Origin: [Clostridium] celerecrescens 18A
GTDB lineage: Bacteria > Bacillota > Clostridia > Lachnospirales > Lachnospiraceae
DNA length: 64,000 nucleotides
Direction of reading: 5' to 3'
NCBI RefSeq assembly: GCF_002797975.1
Contig: NZ_PGET01000001.1
Location: 2,294,001 to 2,358,000 of the forward strand
Below are positions 25,889 through 33,688 of the stretch, piece after piece; positions within the stretch are counted from its first letter, which is position 1; each line of letters begins with the position of its first letter. The notes under the pieces were generated by a model that was not told the DNA's origin, did not search any database, and saw nothing but the letters and a program-made list of their open reading frames with translations. Made by a program: the position numbers and the translations under genes.

Positions 25889-25918
25889 TAGTATGAGCCG
25901 TATAAAATTATTTTATTC
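25889..25918 (-). promoter_or_regulatory. Sigma-G/F-type promoter of the spoVA operon
   Basis: Minus strand: GAATA as -35 (overlapping the sigF stop codon), 18-bp spacer, CATACTA as -10. This matches the known forespore consensus GNATR-N18-CATNNTA. It would let spoVA be transcribed late and independently of spoIIA-sigF. Confidence 0.65.
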
Positions 25919-26640
25919 TACAATTTTTCCCGCATCTGTTTTAAAATCTTTTTTTCCAGTCTGGAAACCTGAACCTGAGATATTCCAAGCTTTGCGGCAA
26001 TTTGACTTTGAGTCTCATTATAATAATAACGCCTGATAATAATTTCTCTGTCCTTATCGGAAAGCGCCGTTAAAAGCTCCCGAAGCACCATGCGGTTTAA
26101 AAGTTCTTCCTGGGCGGAACTTTCTTCTTCAATTTTATCAATGAGTAAAATGCTGTTTTCGTCATTTTTGTTAACAGACCGGTATAAGGATTCCACTTCC
26201 GCGCCCGCCTCAATGGATGCTGCAACTTCTTCTTTACTGGCCCCTATTTCTCCTGCAATTTCTTCCAACGTAGGTTCTCTTCCAAAACGATACACTAACT
26301 CTTCCCTGACGTTTTTCACTTTAAGCCCCATTTCCTTTATGGATCGGCTGACCTTGATCATTCCGTCGTCTCTTAAAAAACGTTTGATCTCTCCTGTTAT
26401 CATGGGCACCGCATAAGTGGAAAATTTCACCTCATAGGATAAGTCAAATTTATCGATGGCTTTCATTAAGCCAATGCTGCCGATTTGAAACAAATCCTCA
26501 GGTTCATAACCACGCCCTGTAAATCTGCGTACAATGCTCCAAACCAGCCCGAAATTGTCGGTCACAAGCTGATCTCTTGCCGCTTTATCTCCTTCGTGAG
26601 CCATTTCTATCAATCTCATGGTCTCATCCATAAGGTTCAC
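25918..26640 (-). CDS. sigF: RNA polymerase sporulation sigma factor SigF
   Basis: First forespore-specific sigma factor, held inactive by SpoIIAB. 240 aa. Region 2 contains NFGLVWSIVRRFTGRGYEPEDLFQ and KAIDKFDLSYEVKFSTYAVP; region 3 GEIKRFLRDDGMIKVSRSIKE; region 4 YYYNETQSQIAAKLGISQVQVSRLE, the -35-binding HTH. The start taken is GTG at 26640, overlapping the spoIIAB stop by 4 nt (GTGA); ATG three codons on is the alternative. Third gene of spoIIA. Confidence 0.96.
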   Translation of the reverse strand: MNLMDETMRLIEMAHEGDKAARDQLVTDNFGLVWSIVRRFTGRGYEPEDLFQIGSIGLMKAIDKFDLSYEVKFSTYAVPMITGEIKRFLRDDGMIKVSRSIKEMGLKVKNVREELVYRFGREPTLEEIAGEIGASKEEVAASIEAGAEVESLYRSVNKNDENSILLIDKIEEESSAQEELLNRMVLRELLTALSDKDREIIIRRYYYNETQSQIAAKLGISQVQVSRLEKKILKQMREKL

Positions 26641-27071
26641 CCGTTAATCTTCTTTGTCATGGTTACGGCAGTACCCTCTCCAGGAGCCGACTTTACTTCC
26701 ACCTGATCCATAAACGCTTCCATAAAGGAAAATCCCATGCCTGACCGTTCTCCATCCGGATCTGTGGTGTACATAGGCTCCATGGCCAGCTTGATATCGG
26801 GGATACCGATACCCGTATCTTTGACGGTTACGGCAATTTCCTGGCCATCAATCTCCACTTCCAGGTAAATGATTCCTCCGTTGCCCTGATATCCATGGAT
26901 GACTGCATTTGTGACTGCCTCCGACACGGCTGTTTTTACATCATCCACCTCTTCCAGGGTGGGGTTCAACCTTGCCATAAAAACTGCCACTGCCACTCTG
27001 GCAAATTCCTCGTTTTTTGACAGGGCTTCCAATTCCATTTTCAGAATTTCTGGTTTATTCTGTTCTGACAT
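26637..27071 (-). CDS. spoIIAB: Anti-sigma F factor SpoIIAB
   Basis: Serine kinase and anti-sigma factor that binds SigF, and phosphorylates SpoIIAA. 144 aa from the ATG with GAGGAGGAACGT before it; an extension upstream has no ribosome site. GHKL-type fold: N-box EAVTNAVIHGYQG, G1 DTGIGIPDI, G2 GERSGMGFSFMEAFMD. Located 10 bp after spoIIAA and overlapping sigF. Confidence 0.96.
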   Translation of the reverse strand: MSEQNKPEILKMELEALSKNEEFARVAVAVFMARLNPTLEEVDDVKTAVSEAVTNAVIHGYQGNGGIIYLEVEIDGQEIAVTVKDTGIGIPDIKLAMEPMYTTDPDGERSGMGFSFMEAFMDQVEVKSAPGEGTAVTMTKKING

Positions 27072-27081
27072 ACGTTCCTCC

Positions 27082-27423
27082 TCAACCTGTGACTGCTGCT
27101 TCCTTAGAGTCATATAATTTCATTAATTTTAATATCCCCCCTATTTTAAGAATGCGGAGAGCCTGGGGGCCTGCACCGTAGATGGCTATGGTCCCCCCGC
27201 TTAAAGCCATCTGCTTATACCTGTTCAGCAAAATACCAATTCCCGAAGAATCCATGAATCTGGTCCTTGAAAAATCAAAAACAATGCGCCTGATATAGTT
27301 CTCGGAAAGGATTAAATCGGTTTCGTATTTAAGCCCTGAACAGTTATGATGATCCAACTCCTCCGGCAGATGGACGATCAGTGTCTGCCCCTCTGCTTCA
27401 TATGTAAAGTATGGTTGATTCAT
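27082..27423 (-). CDS. spoIIAA: Anti-sigma F factor antagonist SpoIIAA
   Basis: STAS-domain protein, 113 aa, that when unphosphorylated releases SigF from SpoIIAB. The phosphorylated Ser is in MDSSGIGILLNRY. The start is the ATG at 27423 with GGAGGAGTATTGCAT before it; the open frame extends 57 codons upstream across a terminator and is rejected. First gene of spoIIA. I could not identify a clear sigma-H promoter in the 230-nt leader. Confidence 0.95.
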   Translation of the reverse strand: MNQPYFTYEAEGQTLIVHLPEELDHHNCSGLKYETDLILSENYIRRIVFDFSRTRFMDSSGIGILLNRYKQMALSGGTIAIYGAGPQALRILKIGGILKLMKLYDSKEAAVTG

Positions 27424-27511
27424 ATGCAATACTCCTCCATTCCTTATTGTCTGTCCGTAATACCAAAAAGAGCACCCCCCGGCCGCCGGAAACGAACCGG
27501 GAAAATGAAAA

Positions 27512-27553
27512 AAAGACACCACAAAAAAAATTGCTCTTCTGTAGTGTCTTTCA
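27512..27553 (-). terminator. Terminator in the spoIIAA upstream region
   Basis: Minus strand: AAGACACTACA ... TGTGGTGTCTTTTTTTC, a ~9-bp stem and T-run, ending transcripts coming from the TPR gene. Confidence 0.7.
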
Positions 27554-27603
27554 TTTGCTAAAAAACAAAGGAAGTTCGATTCATTTTCGTTCATCGAACG
27601 ACT

Positions 27604-27650
27604 AATTTACTAAGCTCAGGCTGCACTTTGCCTGCCTTCACTAAGTAAAT
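27604..27650. repeat. Imperfect inverted repeat after the TPR gene
   Basis: ATTTACT ... AGTAAAT with inner CAGGC ... GCCTG arms, ~45 bp, four bases past the TPR stop. No T-run. It may be an mRNA 3' structure. Next to it lies the short palindrome CGTTC-ATC-GAACG (about 27588-27600). Confidence 0.5.
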
Positions 27651-27654
27651 CATG

Positions 27655-28971
27655 TCAAAAACCTCGCTCTGATTTTGCCTTAGCAGATAGTTCTTCATCT
27701 TTGCTGTTATTTATAATATCGGAGAACAGCCCGTTGGCCTGCTCCTTCTGGTCCATTCCCTTGTAGATGACCGCCGTCTTGAATTTAGCCTGCCAGCTGG
27801 CTGGTTTTAATTCAAGACATTTTAAGTAATATACAAGTGCTGTCTGGGCATCGCCTGTCTCCATCGCCTTGTCCCCAAAGCCTTCTAAAATCGGACAGCC
27901 ATTTTCCGCCATATCCTTTCTTATCTCACCTACGATTGTCTGGACATCTGCGGAAGCGATGAGATCCGGGTTAAGCCCGGCATAAATCCGCACCGCAGCA
28001 GGAAAATCATCCTTCTTATAAGCCTGAAGGATCCCGATCACGGCCTGATACTGGGCAAGAACACTGTCTGAATCACTGGTGAGTGAAGCCAAAGAAGCCT
28101 CTGCAGTCTTTTTTTCTGCTTCTATGGATTCCAGCTGTGCCGTAAGACCGTCTGCCTTTTGGTTGGCCTGGCTTAACTGCTCGCTGTATTTTAGCATCTC
28201 TTGATTATGGAGCTCATTTATGGATTTTGTATTCGCCGGCATTACCAGAAAAAAGACCACTGCAGCCCCAAGCAAAAGCCCTGCAAGAATATTCCAAACC
28301 GCCTGATCCTTGGTATTCTCCCGATAGCTTGGTGGAATGATCACATCGTCATCTTCCATCTGCCTGTGGGAAAGCACATTTTTCAGCTTTCTTTTTTCCG
28401 GCTCCCGCTCACTTTTTCCACTTCCGGCCGTATCCTTGACCAAGGACTTGTAGTAAAGTGCCTTTGGATGATTGCGGTCGATCTGTAATACCTTGTAAAC
28501 GGCTTTACCGGCCTTCTGATAATCCTCTCTGGCTATGCAAAGGAGTGCCAGCAAAAGTTGGGCCTTTACATAGTTAGGCTTGCTTTCCACAACCTTATTG
28601 AGCTGAAGAATCGCCAGATCCTCACTGCCGCTTTGGGCATAAATCAGGGCCTGGTTAAATCTTCTCACTGCACGACGCTCCGTCTCCATGATACCTGATT
28701 TTCTCTGTATCTCACCGAGGTAGTTATCCGCCTGGTTACCTTCTGGCTGGAAGTTCATGCTGATTACCCATTGAACAAGAGCTTCGCCCACTTCTCCGAC
28801 CTCATAATAGATCAGGCCCAAAAGGTTCCTTGCATCTGTCATATACTTGTTAAAATGGAGGCTTTTTTTCAGACATTCGGAAGCTCCTGATAAGTCCCTA
28901 AGCTTTGCCCGTTCCAGCCCCATGTTGTAATAGCTGTTTGCGATTACCCGGGTTTTTCTTTCATAATCCAT
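27655..28971 (-). CDS. TPR-repeat membrane protein
   Basis: 438 aa. Residues ~1-165 form tetratricopeptide repeats (SYYNMGLERAKLRDLSGASE, YVKAQLLLALLCIAREDYQ). A single hydrophobic helix (NILAGLLLGAAVVFFLVM, ~residue 225-243) is followed by a coiled coil (YSEQLSQANQKADGLTAQLE) and a further TPR-like C-terminal part. Likely membrane-anchored with TPRs on both sides; partner unknown. It lies after folC and the 46-aa ORF on the same strand and upstream of spoIIA. Confidence 0.75.
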   Translation of the reverse strand: MDYERKTRVIANSYYNMGLERAKLRDLSGASECLKKSLHFNKYMTDARNLLGLIYYEVGEVGEALVQWVISMNFQPEGNQADNYLGEIQRKSGIMETERRAVRRFNQALIYAQSGSEDLAILQLNKVVESKPNYVKAQLLLALLCIAREDYQKAGKAVYKVLQIDRNHPKALYYKSLVKDTAGSGKSEREPEKRKLKNVLSHRQMEDDDVIIPPSYRENTKDQAVWNILAGLLLGAAVVFFLVMPANTKSINELHNQEMLKYSEQLSQANQKADGLTAQLESIEAEKKTAEASLASLTSDSDSVLAQYQAVIGILQAYKKDDFPAAVRIYAGLNPDLIASADVQTIVGEIRKDMAENGCPILEGFGDKAMETGDAQTALVYYLKCLELKPASWQAKFKTAVIYKGMDQKEQANGLFSDIINNSKDEELSAKAKSERGF

Positions 28972-28982
28972 ATTTTAACCGC

Positions 28983-29123
28983 CTATTCCTTGTTGATTTC
29001 TTTTATAAGATCCATCATCAGGTCATTCATATCCGTCAAATCACTTCTTACAATGGCATCTTCAATGGCATCAACCTCCAGGCTTGGCCTGTAACTGTTA
29101 ATCTCAGCTTCAAAATCAATCAT
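28983..29123 (-). CDS. 46-aa acidic small protein overlapping folC
   Basis: Codes MIDFEAEINSYRPSLEVDAI followed by EDAIVRSDLTDMND and LMMDLIKEINKE. Acidic and helical, without a membrane segment. Its ATG shares ATGA with the folC stop, so it is translationally coupled, and it has AAAGAGG eight bases upstream, supplied by the gene-start repeat that forms the folC 3' end. The TPR gene follows 11 bp later. I do not recognise a family. Confidence 0.65.
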   Translation of the reverse strand: MIDFEAEINSYRPSLEVDAIEDAIVRSDLTDMNDLMMDLIKEINKE

Positions 29124-30493
29124 ATGCTTTCCTCTTTCCCGCCCATCTTTTCAGGGCATCCAGGTATCCATGGAATGGAGTTCCTCCTTAAAACCGCTTT
29201 TATCTCCCCCATCAGGTAAAGTGAACCTACACAAAACAGCAGATGTCCTTCATCCCTTTTATGAAGCATGTATAAAACTGCCTCTTCCACTGTCTGAAAT
29301 CCTTCCACACCGCAGCCGCAGGCACTTTGAAACTCTTTTAGCAGGACCTCAGTTTCCAGTCCTCTTTCTGAATGAATATGAGTCACCGCCACTTGATCAA
29401 GGGGCAGCGTACCTGCAATCTCCTTTATCATTTTATCATGATCCTTATCGGATACTGACGAAAACAATAGATCAGCCCGTTTCTTTCTTGCCTCACAAAG
29501 GCCGGCTGCAGCATTTAAAAAGGCCTTAATGCCACCCGGATTATGGGCTCCGTCCAGATATACCCCCGGCAGAACTTCTTCCATTCTTCCCGGCCAGTAC
29601 ATGTGAGCGATTCCTTCCTTCATCTGTGACGGGGTGATCTCTAAGTCCATGACCTCCTTAAGCCCTGCCGCCTCAAGAGCCTTAAACGCAAGGAAGGCAT
29701 TCATCACCTGATATTCAGCTACGGTTGGAACAGTGACTTCTATTAAATCGCCTTCTGTTTTATAAAATCTGGCCTTGCAGCCCTGATCTTCATATCCGGT
29801 TATCTCATATCCCTGCCTGTCCACTTCACAGTAAGGAGATCCAACCTCCTCTGCCCTGCTTCGGATGACCTGGGAAGCCTGTCCATCGGTTCCATCAAAG
29901 ATGACTGTCACACCTTTTTTAATTATTCCAGCCTTTTCCCATGCAATTTTTTCAATCGTATCTCCCAGATATTCTGTATGATCCAGGCTGATGGAGGTAA
30001 TCACCGATACCAGGGGAGACTTAATAACATTGGTCGTGTCCAGCCTTCCTCCAAGGCCGGTTTCTAAAATTACTATATCCACTTCTGTCTTATGGAACAT
30101 GTCCATTGCCATATAAAACAGAAACTCAAAATAAGACGGATGGCAATATCCTTTCTCCATCATATTCTCAGATAGCATTCGGACGGTCTCATAGCTTTCT
30201 TCAAAAACCTTTTCCGATACCATCTCTCCGTTTATGCAGAAACGTTCCCTGGTTTCAATCAGATGAGGGGAGGTAAAGGTCCCCACCCTGCAGCCAGCTT
30301 TCCTTAAAATAGACTGTAAAAATGCACATACCGACCCTTTTCCATTGGTACCTGCCACATGAAAAATTTTCATCCCTTCATCCGGTTCGCCCATCTCACA
30401 GAGGTACTTCCGGATATTTTCCAGAGAATTTTTCTTTCTGGTCCACATAGGAATCCGGCCCAGATATTCTTCTGCCGTTTCGTCAATCTTCAT
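29120..30493 (-). CDS. folC: Folylpolyglutamate synthase / dihydrofolate synthase
   Basis: Mur-ligase family enzyme that adds glutamate to folates. About 457 aa from the ATG at 30493; another ATG 15 codons earlier (30538) is possible, and neither has a strong ribosome site, so the start is uncertain. P-loop FHVAGTNGKGSVCAFLQS, ETGLGGRLDTTNV, SLDHTEYLGDT and the C-terminal DGAHNPGGIKAF. The last ~18 codons are encoded by a unit of the gene-start repeat family, giving an IPWIPGCPEKMGGKEESI tail not expected from the family. Confidence 0.92.
   Translation of the reverse strand: MKIDETAEEYLGRIPMWTRKKNSLENIRKYLCEMGEPDEGMKIFHVAGTNGKGSVCAFLQSILRKAGCRVGTFTSPHLIETRERFCINGEMVSEKVFEESYETVRMLSENMMEKGYCHPSYFEFLFYMAMDMFHKTEVDIVILETGLGGRLDTTNVIKSPLVSVITSISLDHTEYLGDTIEKIAWEKAGIIKKGVTVIFDGTDGQASQVIRSRAEEVGSPYCEVDRQGYEITGYEDQGCKARFYKTEGDLIEVTVPTVAEYQVMNAFLAFKALEAAGLKEVMDLEITPSQMKEGIAHMYWPGRMEEVLPGVYLDGAHNPGGIKAFLNAAAGLCEARKKRADLLFSSVSDKDHDKMIKEIAGTLPLDQVAVTHIHSERGLETEVLLKEFQSACGCGVEGFQTVEEAVLYMLHKRDEGHLLFCVGSLYLMGEIKAVLRRNSIPWIPGCPEKMGGKEESI
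29124..29172 (-). repeat. Gene-start-associated repeat inside the 3' end of folC
   Basis: Minus strand: GGATACCTGGATGCCC, TGAAAAGAT, GGGCGGGAAAGAGGAAA. GCCC/GGGC can pair. The unit is translated as the last residues of FolC and also provides the ribosome site of the 46-aa ORF that starts at 29123. Confidence 0.65.
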
Positions 30494-30618
30494 CGTTAGA
30501 GTACCAGCTTCCAAATGAATTTCAGACCTGATTTTCATGATGAACGCAAGCCTTAGAGGGCTTGAATTCAGAAAACCGGCAGCCCGATCGCCATAAAACA
30601 AATCGGACTTTCTAATTT

Positions 30619-30646
30619 ATTATAATATATGTCCGTCAATATGCAA
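30619..30646 (-). promoter_or_regulatory. Sigma-A promoter of folC
   Basis: Minus strand: -35 TTGCAT, 16-bp spacer, -10 TATAAT, about 80-125 nt before the candidate folC starts. The rest of 30494-30809 contains only the ridA terminator. Confidence 0.55.
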
Positions 30647-30717
30647 CCCATTTCTTTCGCAAAAAGCCCTTTATTTCTACAACTGCCCTTTTCATATGCC
30701 TTAAGTATACAGAAATA

Positions 30718-30740
30718 CAAAAAGAGAGCAAAGCCCTCTG
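30718..30740 (-). terminator. Terminator of ridA
   Basis: Minus strand: GAGGGC-TTT-GCTCTC followed by TTTTTG, about 70 nt past the ridA stop. Confidence 0.6.
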
Positions 30741-30809
30741 AAACACTTTTAAGCATCTCAAAGGATCCTGCTCCCTGCATTCATTTCTTTCAATCAATTC
30801 CTGGAAAGA

Positions 30810-31193
30810 CTATTTACCGCAATATGCGATGGCCTCGATTTCAACCAGAGCGTTCTTAGGAAGGGCTGCCACTTCATATGCGGCTCTTGCCGGGCATTCT
30901 CCTTCAAAGAAGGAAGCATAAACTTCGTTCATTGCTCCAAACTCACTGATATTCTTTAATAAAACGGTTGTCTTAACCACGTTAGCCATGGATAAGCCTT
31001 CGCTTTCCAGAATGGACTTGATGTTTGTCAATGACTGCTTTGTCTGGGATACGATATCCTCACCTGCAAATTCGCCGGTAGCAGGGTCAATGGGAAGCTG
31101 TCCTGATATAAATACGTAATCGCCCCCGCGTACGCCCTGAGAATATGGGCCGATTGCTGCCGGCGCTTTTTCTGTTGCTAATACTTTTTTCAT
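30810..31193 (-). CDS. ridA: RidA family enamine/imine deaminase
   Basis: Hydrolyses reactive 2-aminoacrylate and related imines formed by PLP enzymes. 127 aa from the ATG with AAAGGAG ten bases before it; a longer frame lacks a ribosome site. Motifs AIGPYSQGV, VFISGQLPIDP, the conserved Arg in CPARAAYEVA, and C-terminal VEIEAIAYCGK. Cytoplasmic trimer by family. Single gene with terminator. Confidence 0.94.
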   Translation of the reverse strand: MKKVLATEKAPAAIGPYSQGVRGGDYVFISGQLPIDPATGEFAGEDIVSQTKQSLTNIKSILESEGLSMANVVKTTVLLKNISEFGAMNEVYASFFEGECPARAAYEVAALPKNALVEIEAIAYCGK

Positions 31194-31314
31194 AATGATA
31201 TGTCTCCTTTCGTTCATTTCTCTGATAATTCTAGATTAGCACACATTCCACAAAAGTCAAGAAACTTTTTCAGGTATTCTTAAAAAAATTTAGTCCTTTA
31301 AATCCTTTTCCCCC

Positions 31315-31343
31315 TTGTCATCTGGTATTGAATACTATATAAT
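31315..31343 (+). promoter_or_regulatory. Sigma-A promoter of the DUF1836 gene
   Basis: -35 TTGTCA, 17-bp spacer, -10 TATAAT. Transcription would start about 100 nt before the gene, so the gene-start repeat lies in the 5' UTR. Confidence 0.65.
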
Positions 31344-31401
31344 ATGATATGATAAAGGGGATCATCCCTCATGTGCGGCAGCAGGCGTACAGAAGGTCGG
31401 C

Positions 31402-31452
31402 GCCCTGTGAGTATGCCTTTATGCCAAAAGTCATGGGCAGGAAAGAGGAAAA
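31402..31452 (+). repeat. Gene-start-associated repeat, single unit upstream of the DUF1836 gene
   Basis: GCCCTGTGAGTATGCC, TTTATGCC, AAAAGTCAT, GGGCAGGAAAGAGGAAAA. TGCC/GGCA can pair; the left hairpin is weak in this copy. AAAGAGGAAAACAT directly precedes the ATG. Confidence 0.75.
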
Positions 31453-31455
31453 CAT

Positions 31456-32076
31456 ATGAAGACCAACGACGAAAGAATGCAGGACATCCTGAAGCATCTG
31501 GAATCCTTAGACCATATAAGGCCGGAAACCATTCCCAATATTGATCTGTACATGGATCAGGTCACCACCTTCATGGATGAGCATTTAAAAGATACCAAAC
31601 GCTATCCGGAGGACAAAGTCCTGACCAAAACCATGATCAATAATTATGCCAAGAACAATCTTCTTCCGGCTCCTAATAAAAAGAAATATTCCAGAGAACA
31701 CATTCTGCTGCTTATATTTATATATTACTTTAAAAATCTGCTCTCTTTTCATGACATCGAGCAGCTCTTTAAGCCTATTACGGAAAAGCACTTTAATTCT
31801 TCGGAAGGGATTCCTTTAGAGGATATCTACCGGGAAATTTTCTCCCAGGTAGAAGGCGGTATTGACCGTATCAAGGAGGATATCCTTCAAAAATACGAGC
31901 ACGCCGGTAAAACCTTTGAAGACAAAGGGCTCCAGAAAGATGATCTGGAATATCTCCGCCTCTTTTCCTGGATTTGTGAGCTTTCCTTTGATGTGTACTT
32001 AAAGAAGCAGATCATCGAGCAGATCATTGATGATTTAAGAGAAACCGAGCCCATAAACATAAAAAAGAAAAAATGA
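31456..32076 (+). CDS. DUF1836 domain protein
   Basis: 206 aa. The DUF1836 pattern is seen: DQVTTFMDEHL, LTKTMINNYAKNNLLPAPNKK and YSREHILLLIFIYYFKNLLS, which looks like a MerR-type helix-turn-helix followed by a helical domain. Widespread in Firmicutes, function unproven, probably DNA-binding regulation. The ATG is set by the repeat-borne ribosome site; promoter and terminator make it a single-gene unit. Confidence 0.85.
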   Translation: MKTNDERMQDILKHLESLDHIRPETIPNIDLYMDQVTTFMDEHLKDTKRYPEDKVLTKTMINNYAKNNLLPAPNKKKYSREHILLLIFIYYFKNLLSFHDIEQLFKPITEKHFNSSEGIPLEDIYREIFSQVEGGIDRIKEDILQKYEHAGKTFEDKGLQKDDLEYLRLFSWICELSFDVYLKKQIIEQIIDDLRETEPINIKKKK

Positions 32077-32082
32077 CAGATG

Positions 32083-32123
32083 AAAACAGGGGCAAGTATT
32101 GGTACCCGGCTTGTCCCTGTTTT
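32083..32123 (+). terminator. Terminator of the DUF1836 gene
   Basis: AACAGGGGCAAG ... CTTGTCCCTGTTTTT, 12-bp stem with T-run, immediately before the convergent yerC-like stop. Confidence 0.85.
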
Positions 32124-32125
32124 TA

Positions 32126-32428
32126 TCAATCTTCTCTCTTTTCTTCTTCCAAACGTTTAAACACCATATCATATCCATCGTTCCCATAATTTAAGGAGCG
32201 GTTCACACGACTGATGGTCGCAGTGGACGCCCCCGTCTTTTCCGCGATCTCCAGATAAGTTCGGCCCTCTCTTAACATCTTTGCTACCTCATATCTTTGG
32301 GATAAGCTTAACAGTTCATTGACTGTGCATACATCCTCAAAAAAAGTATAGCATTCCTCTGACGATTTCAAGGTTAGAATAGCTTCAAACAGATGGTCTA
32401 CCGCATCTGTCTTAATCTTTTTATTCAT
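32126..32428 (-). CDS. YerC/YecD-type TrpR-like regulator
   Basis: About 100 aa from the ATG with GGGGATTGAACGATATT before it. The TrpR-superfamily HTH is clear: LLSLSQRYEVAKMLREGRTY then EIAEKTGASTATISRVNRSL. Known as YerC in Bacillus, target genes not established here. It is downstream of a HAD phosphatase on the same strand. Confidence 0.85.
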   Translation of the reverse strand: MNKKIKTDAVDHLFEAILTLKSSEECYTFFEDVCTVNELLSLSQRYEVAKMLREGRTYLEIAEKTGASTATISRVNRSLNYGNDGYDMVFKRLEEEKRED

Positions 32429-32513
32429 AATATCGTTCAATCCCCTTTTTCTTGTTTTTGCCCTTAGTAGCATTTTAACATACTAAAGTTGTAAAGTCCA
32501 CCCTTCGCGGACA

Positions 32514-33323
32514 TCATGAAAGCATAAATTTTTCTATAACATGAGCCACTCCGTCATCATTATTGGAAAGGGTCATATAATCAGCTGCTTTCTTCACCGG
32601 GAGAACTGCATTCTCCATCGCAACGCCAAGGCCTGCATACTGGATCATGGACAAATCATTGTAACCGTCTCCGCAGGCAATCATCTCATCCTTGCTTATG
32701 CCAAGCTTTGAAAGCAGACGTTCCAGACTTGCCGCCTTGTCCACTCCTTTCGGGAGTATCTCCAAAAAATAGGGTTCTGAACGGTAAACGCTGTAATCCC
32801 GCCCTAAGGCCGCCTTTACCTTTGGCTCTACCATTGCAAGATAGTCGCCTTCATCAAGCATCATGAATTTAACAACCGGAAACTGTACATAAGCCTCCAT
32901 ATCCTGAATTTCTTTTACTTCCAGTTTATTGATGGTTGCTTCCTTTTCAACATATTCATCCCTGGCATTGGGAGTGACGATCAAATCATCCTCATAGGTA
33001 AGGATGTTCACTCCATGGTCTTCTGCCATGCGGATTATCCTGGAATTTGAGGACACCGGCAATTCTCTTGCAAAAACCGTTTCTCCGGTTCTGCAGTCAA
33101 TGATGCGCCCTCCGTTAAAGGACAGGATGTATCCTCCTGACTTATGAAGCTCCAATTCCTTGGCAAGGGGCATCACCCCGTAGGTGGGCCGTCCGGAAGC
33201 CAGTACAATAATTCCGCCCTGTTGTTTTAATTCAAAAAGCGCCTCTTTGGTCCTGGGTGTGATCTCCTTATTCCGATTGGTCAGCGTCCCATCCAAATCC
33301 AGCACAATCATCCGATAGTCCAT
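32514..33323 (-). CDS. HAD-superfamily phosphatase, Cof type
   Basis: 269 aa. Nucleophile motif DLDGTLTNRNKEI at residues ~9-21, ASGRPTYGVMPLA (motif II region), Lys of motif III in KGVDKAASLERLL, and GDGYNDLSMIQYAG (motif IV). A C2B cap lies between. Substrate is usually a sugar phosphate or pyridoxal phosphate and cannot be assigned. The ATG follows GGAGAAATTCA. Confidence 0.88.
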   Translation of the reverse strand: MDYRMIVLDLDGTLTNRNKEITPRTKEALFELKQQGGIIVLASGRPTYGVMPLAKELELHKSGGYILSFNGGRIIDCRTGETVFARELPVSSNSRIIRMAEDHGVNILTYEDDLIVTPNARDEYVEKEATINKLEVKEIQDMEAYVQFPVVKFMMLDEGDYLAMVEPKVKAALGRDYSVYRSEPYFLEILPKGVDKAASLERLLSKLGISKDEMIACGDGYNDLSMIQYAGLGVAMENAVLPVKKAADYMTLSNNDDGVAHVIEKFMLS

Positions 33324-33478
33324 TGAATTTCTCCTGTTTTGTAAATTTTACTATAGCAGTATAACACAGTTTCTCTTCTTATTCCATCCTAAAATACAGA
33401 AATATATAAATGGACGGAACCGCAGCCTGGCCCCCATCATACAATGCCAATAGGAGATACTAAGAAAGGGAGAATGAT

Positions 33479-33607
33479 ATGAAAAAGGCAATCGTTTTAC
33501 TCCTGGTTGCATTCATGCTGGCTGCCTCCCTGACAAGCTGCAGAACCTCGGCCAGAAAGCATATAAGGCCGCTCTTTTATCAGGTATCCGGCTCGGTTAA
33601 GGTATAA
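33479..33607 (+). CDS. Small (42-aa) putative lipoprotein
   Basis: Codes MKKAIVLLLVAFMLAASLTS followed by C and RTSARKHIRPLFYQVSGSVKV. The lipobox LTSC and strong AAAGGGAG ribosome site support a real small lipoprotein with a ~22-residue mature part. It is 80 bp upstream of another lipoprotein gene. I do not recognise it. The rest of 33324-33688 shows nothing definite. Confidence 0.55.
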   Translation: MKKAIVLLLVAFMLAASLTSCRTSARKHIRPLFYQVSGSVKV

Positions 33608-33688
33608 TAAAAATTTTTCATAAGACAAAGTACCTTCCCATATTCTCATAATAAAATGTAGTATTAAGATTTCCATAAGGAGGATTTT

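Noticed and set aside
30568..30780. 70-residue minus-strand frame between folC and ridA
   Set aside because: Spans the ridA terminator and folC promoter and has no ribosome site.
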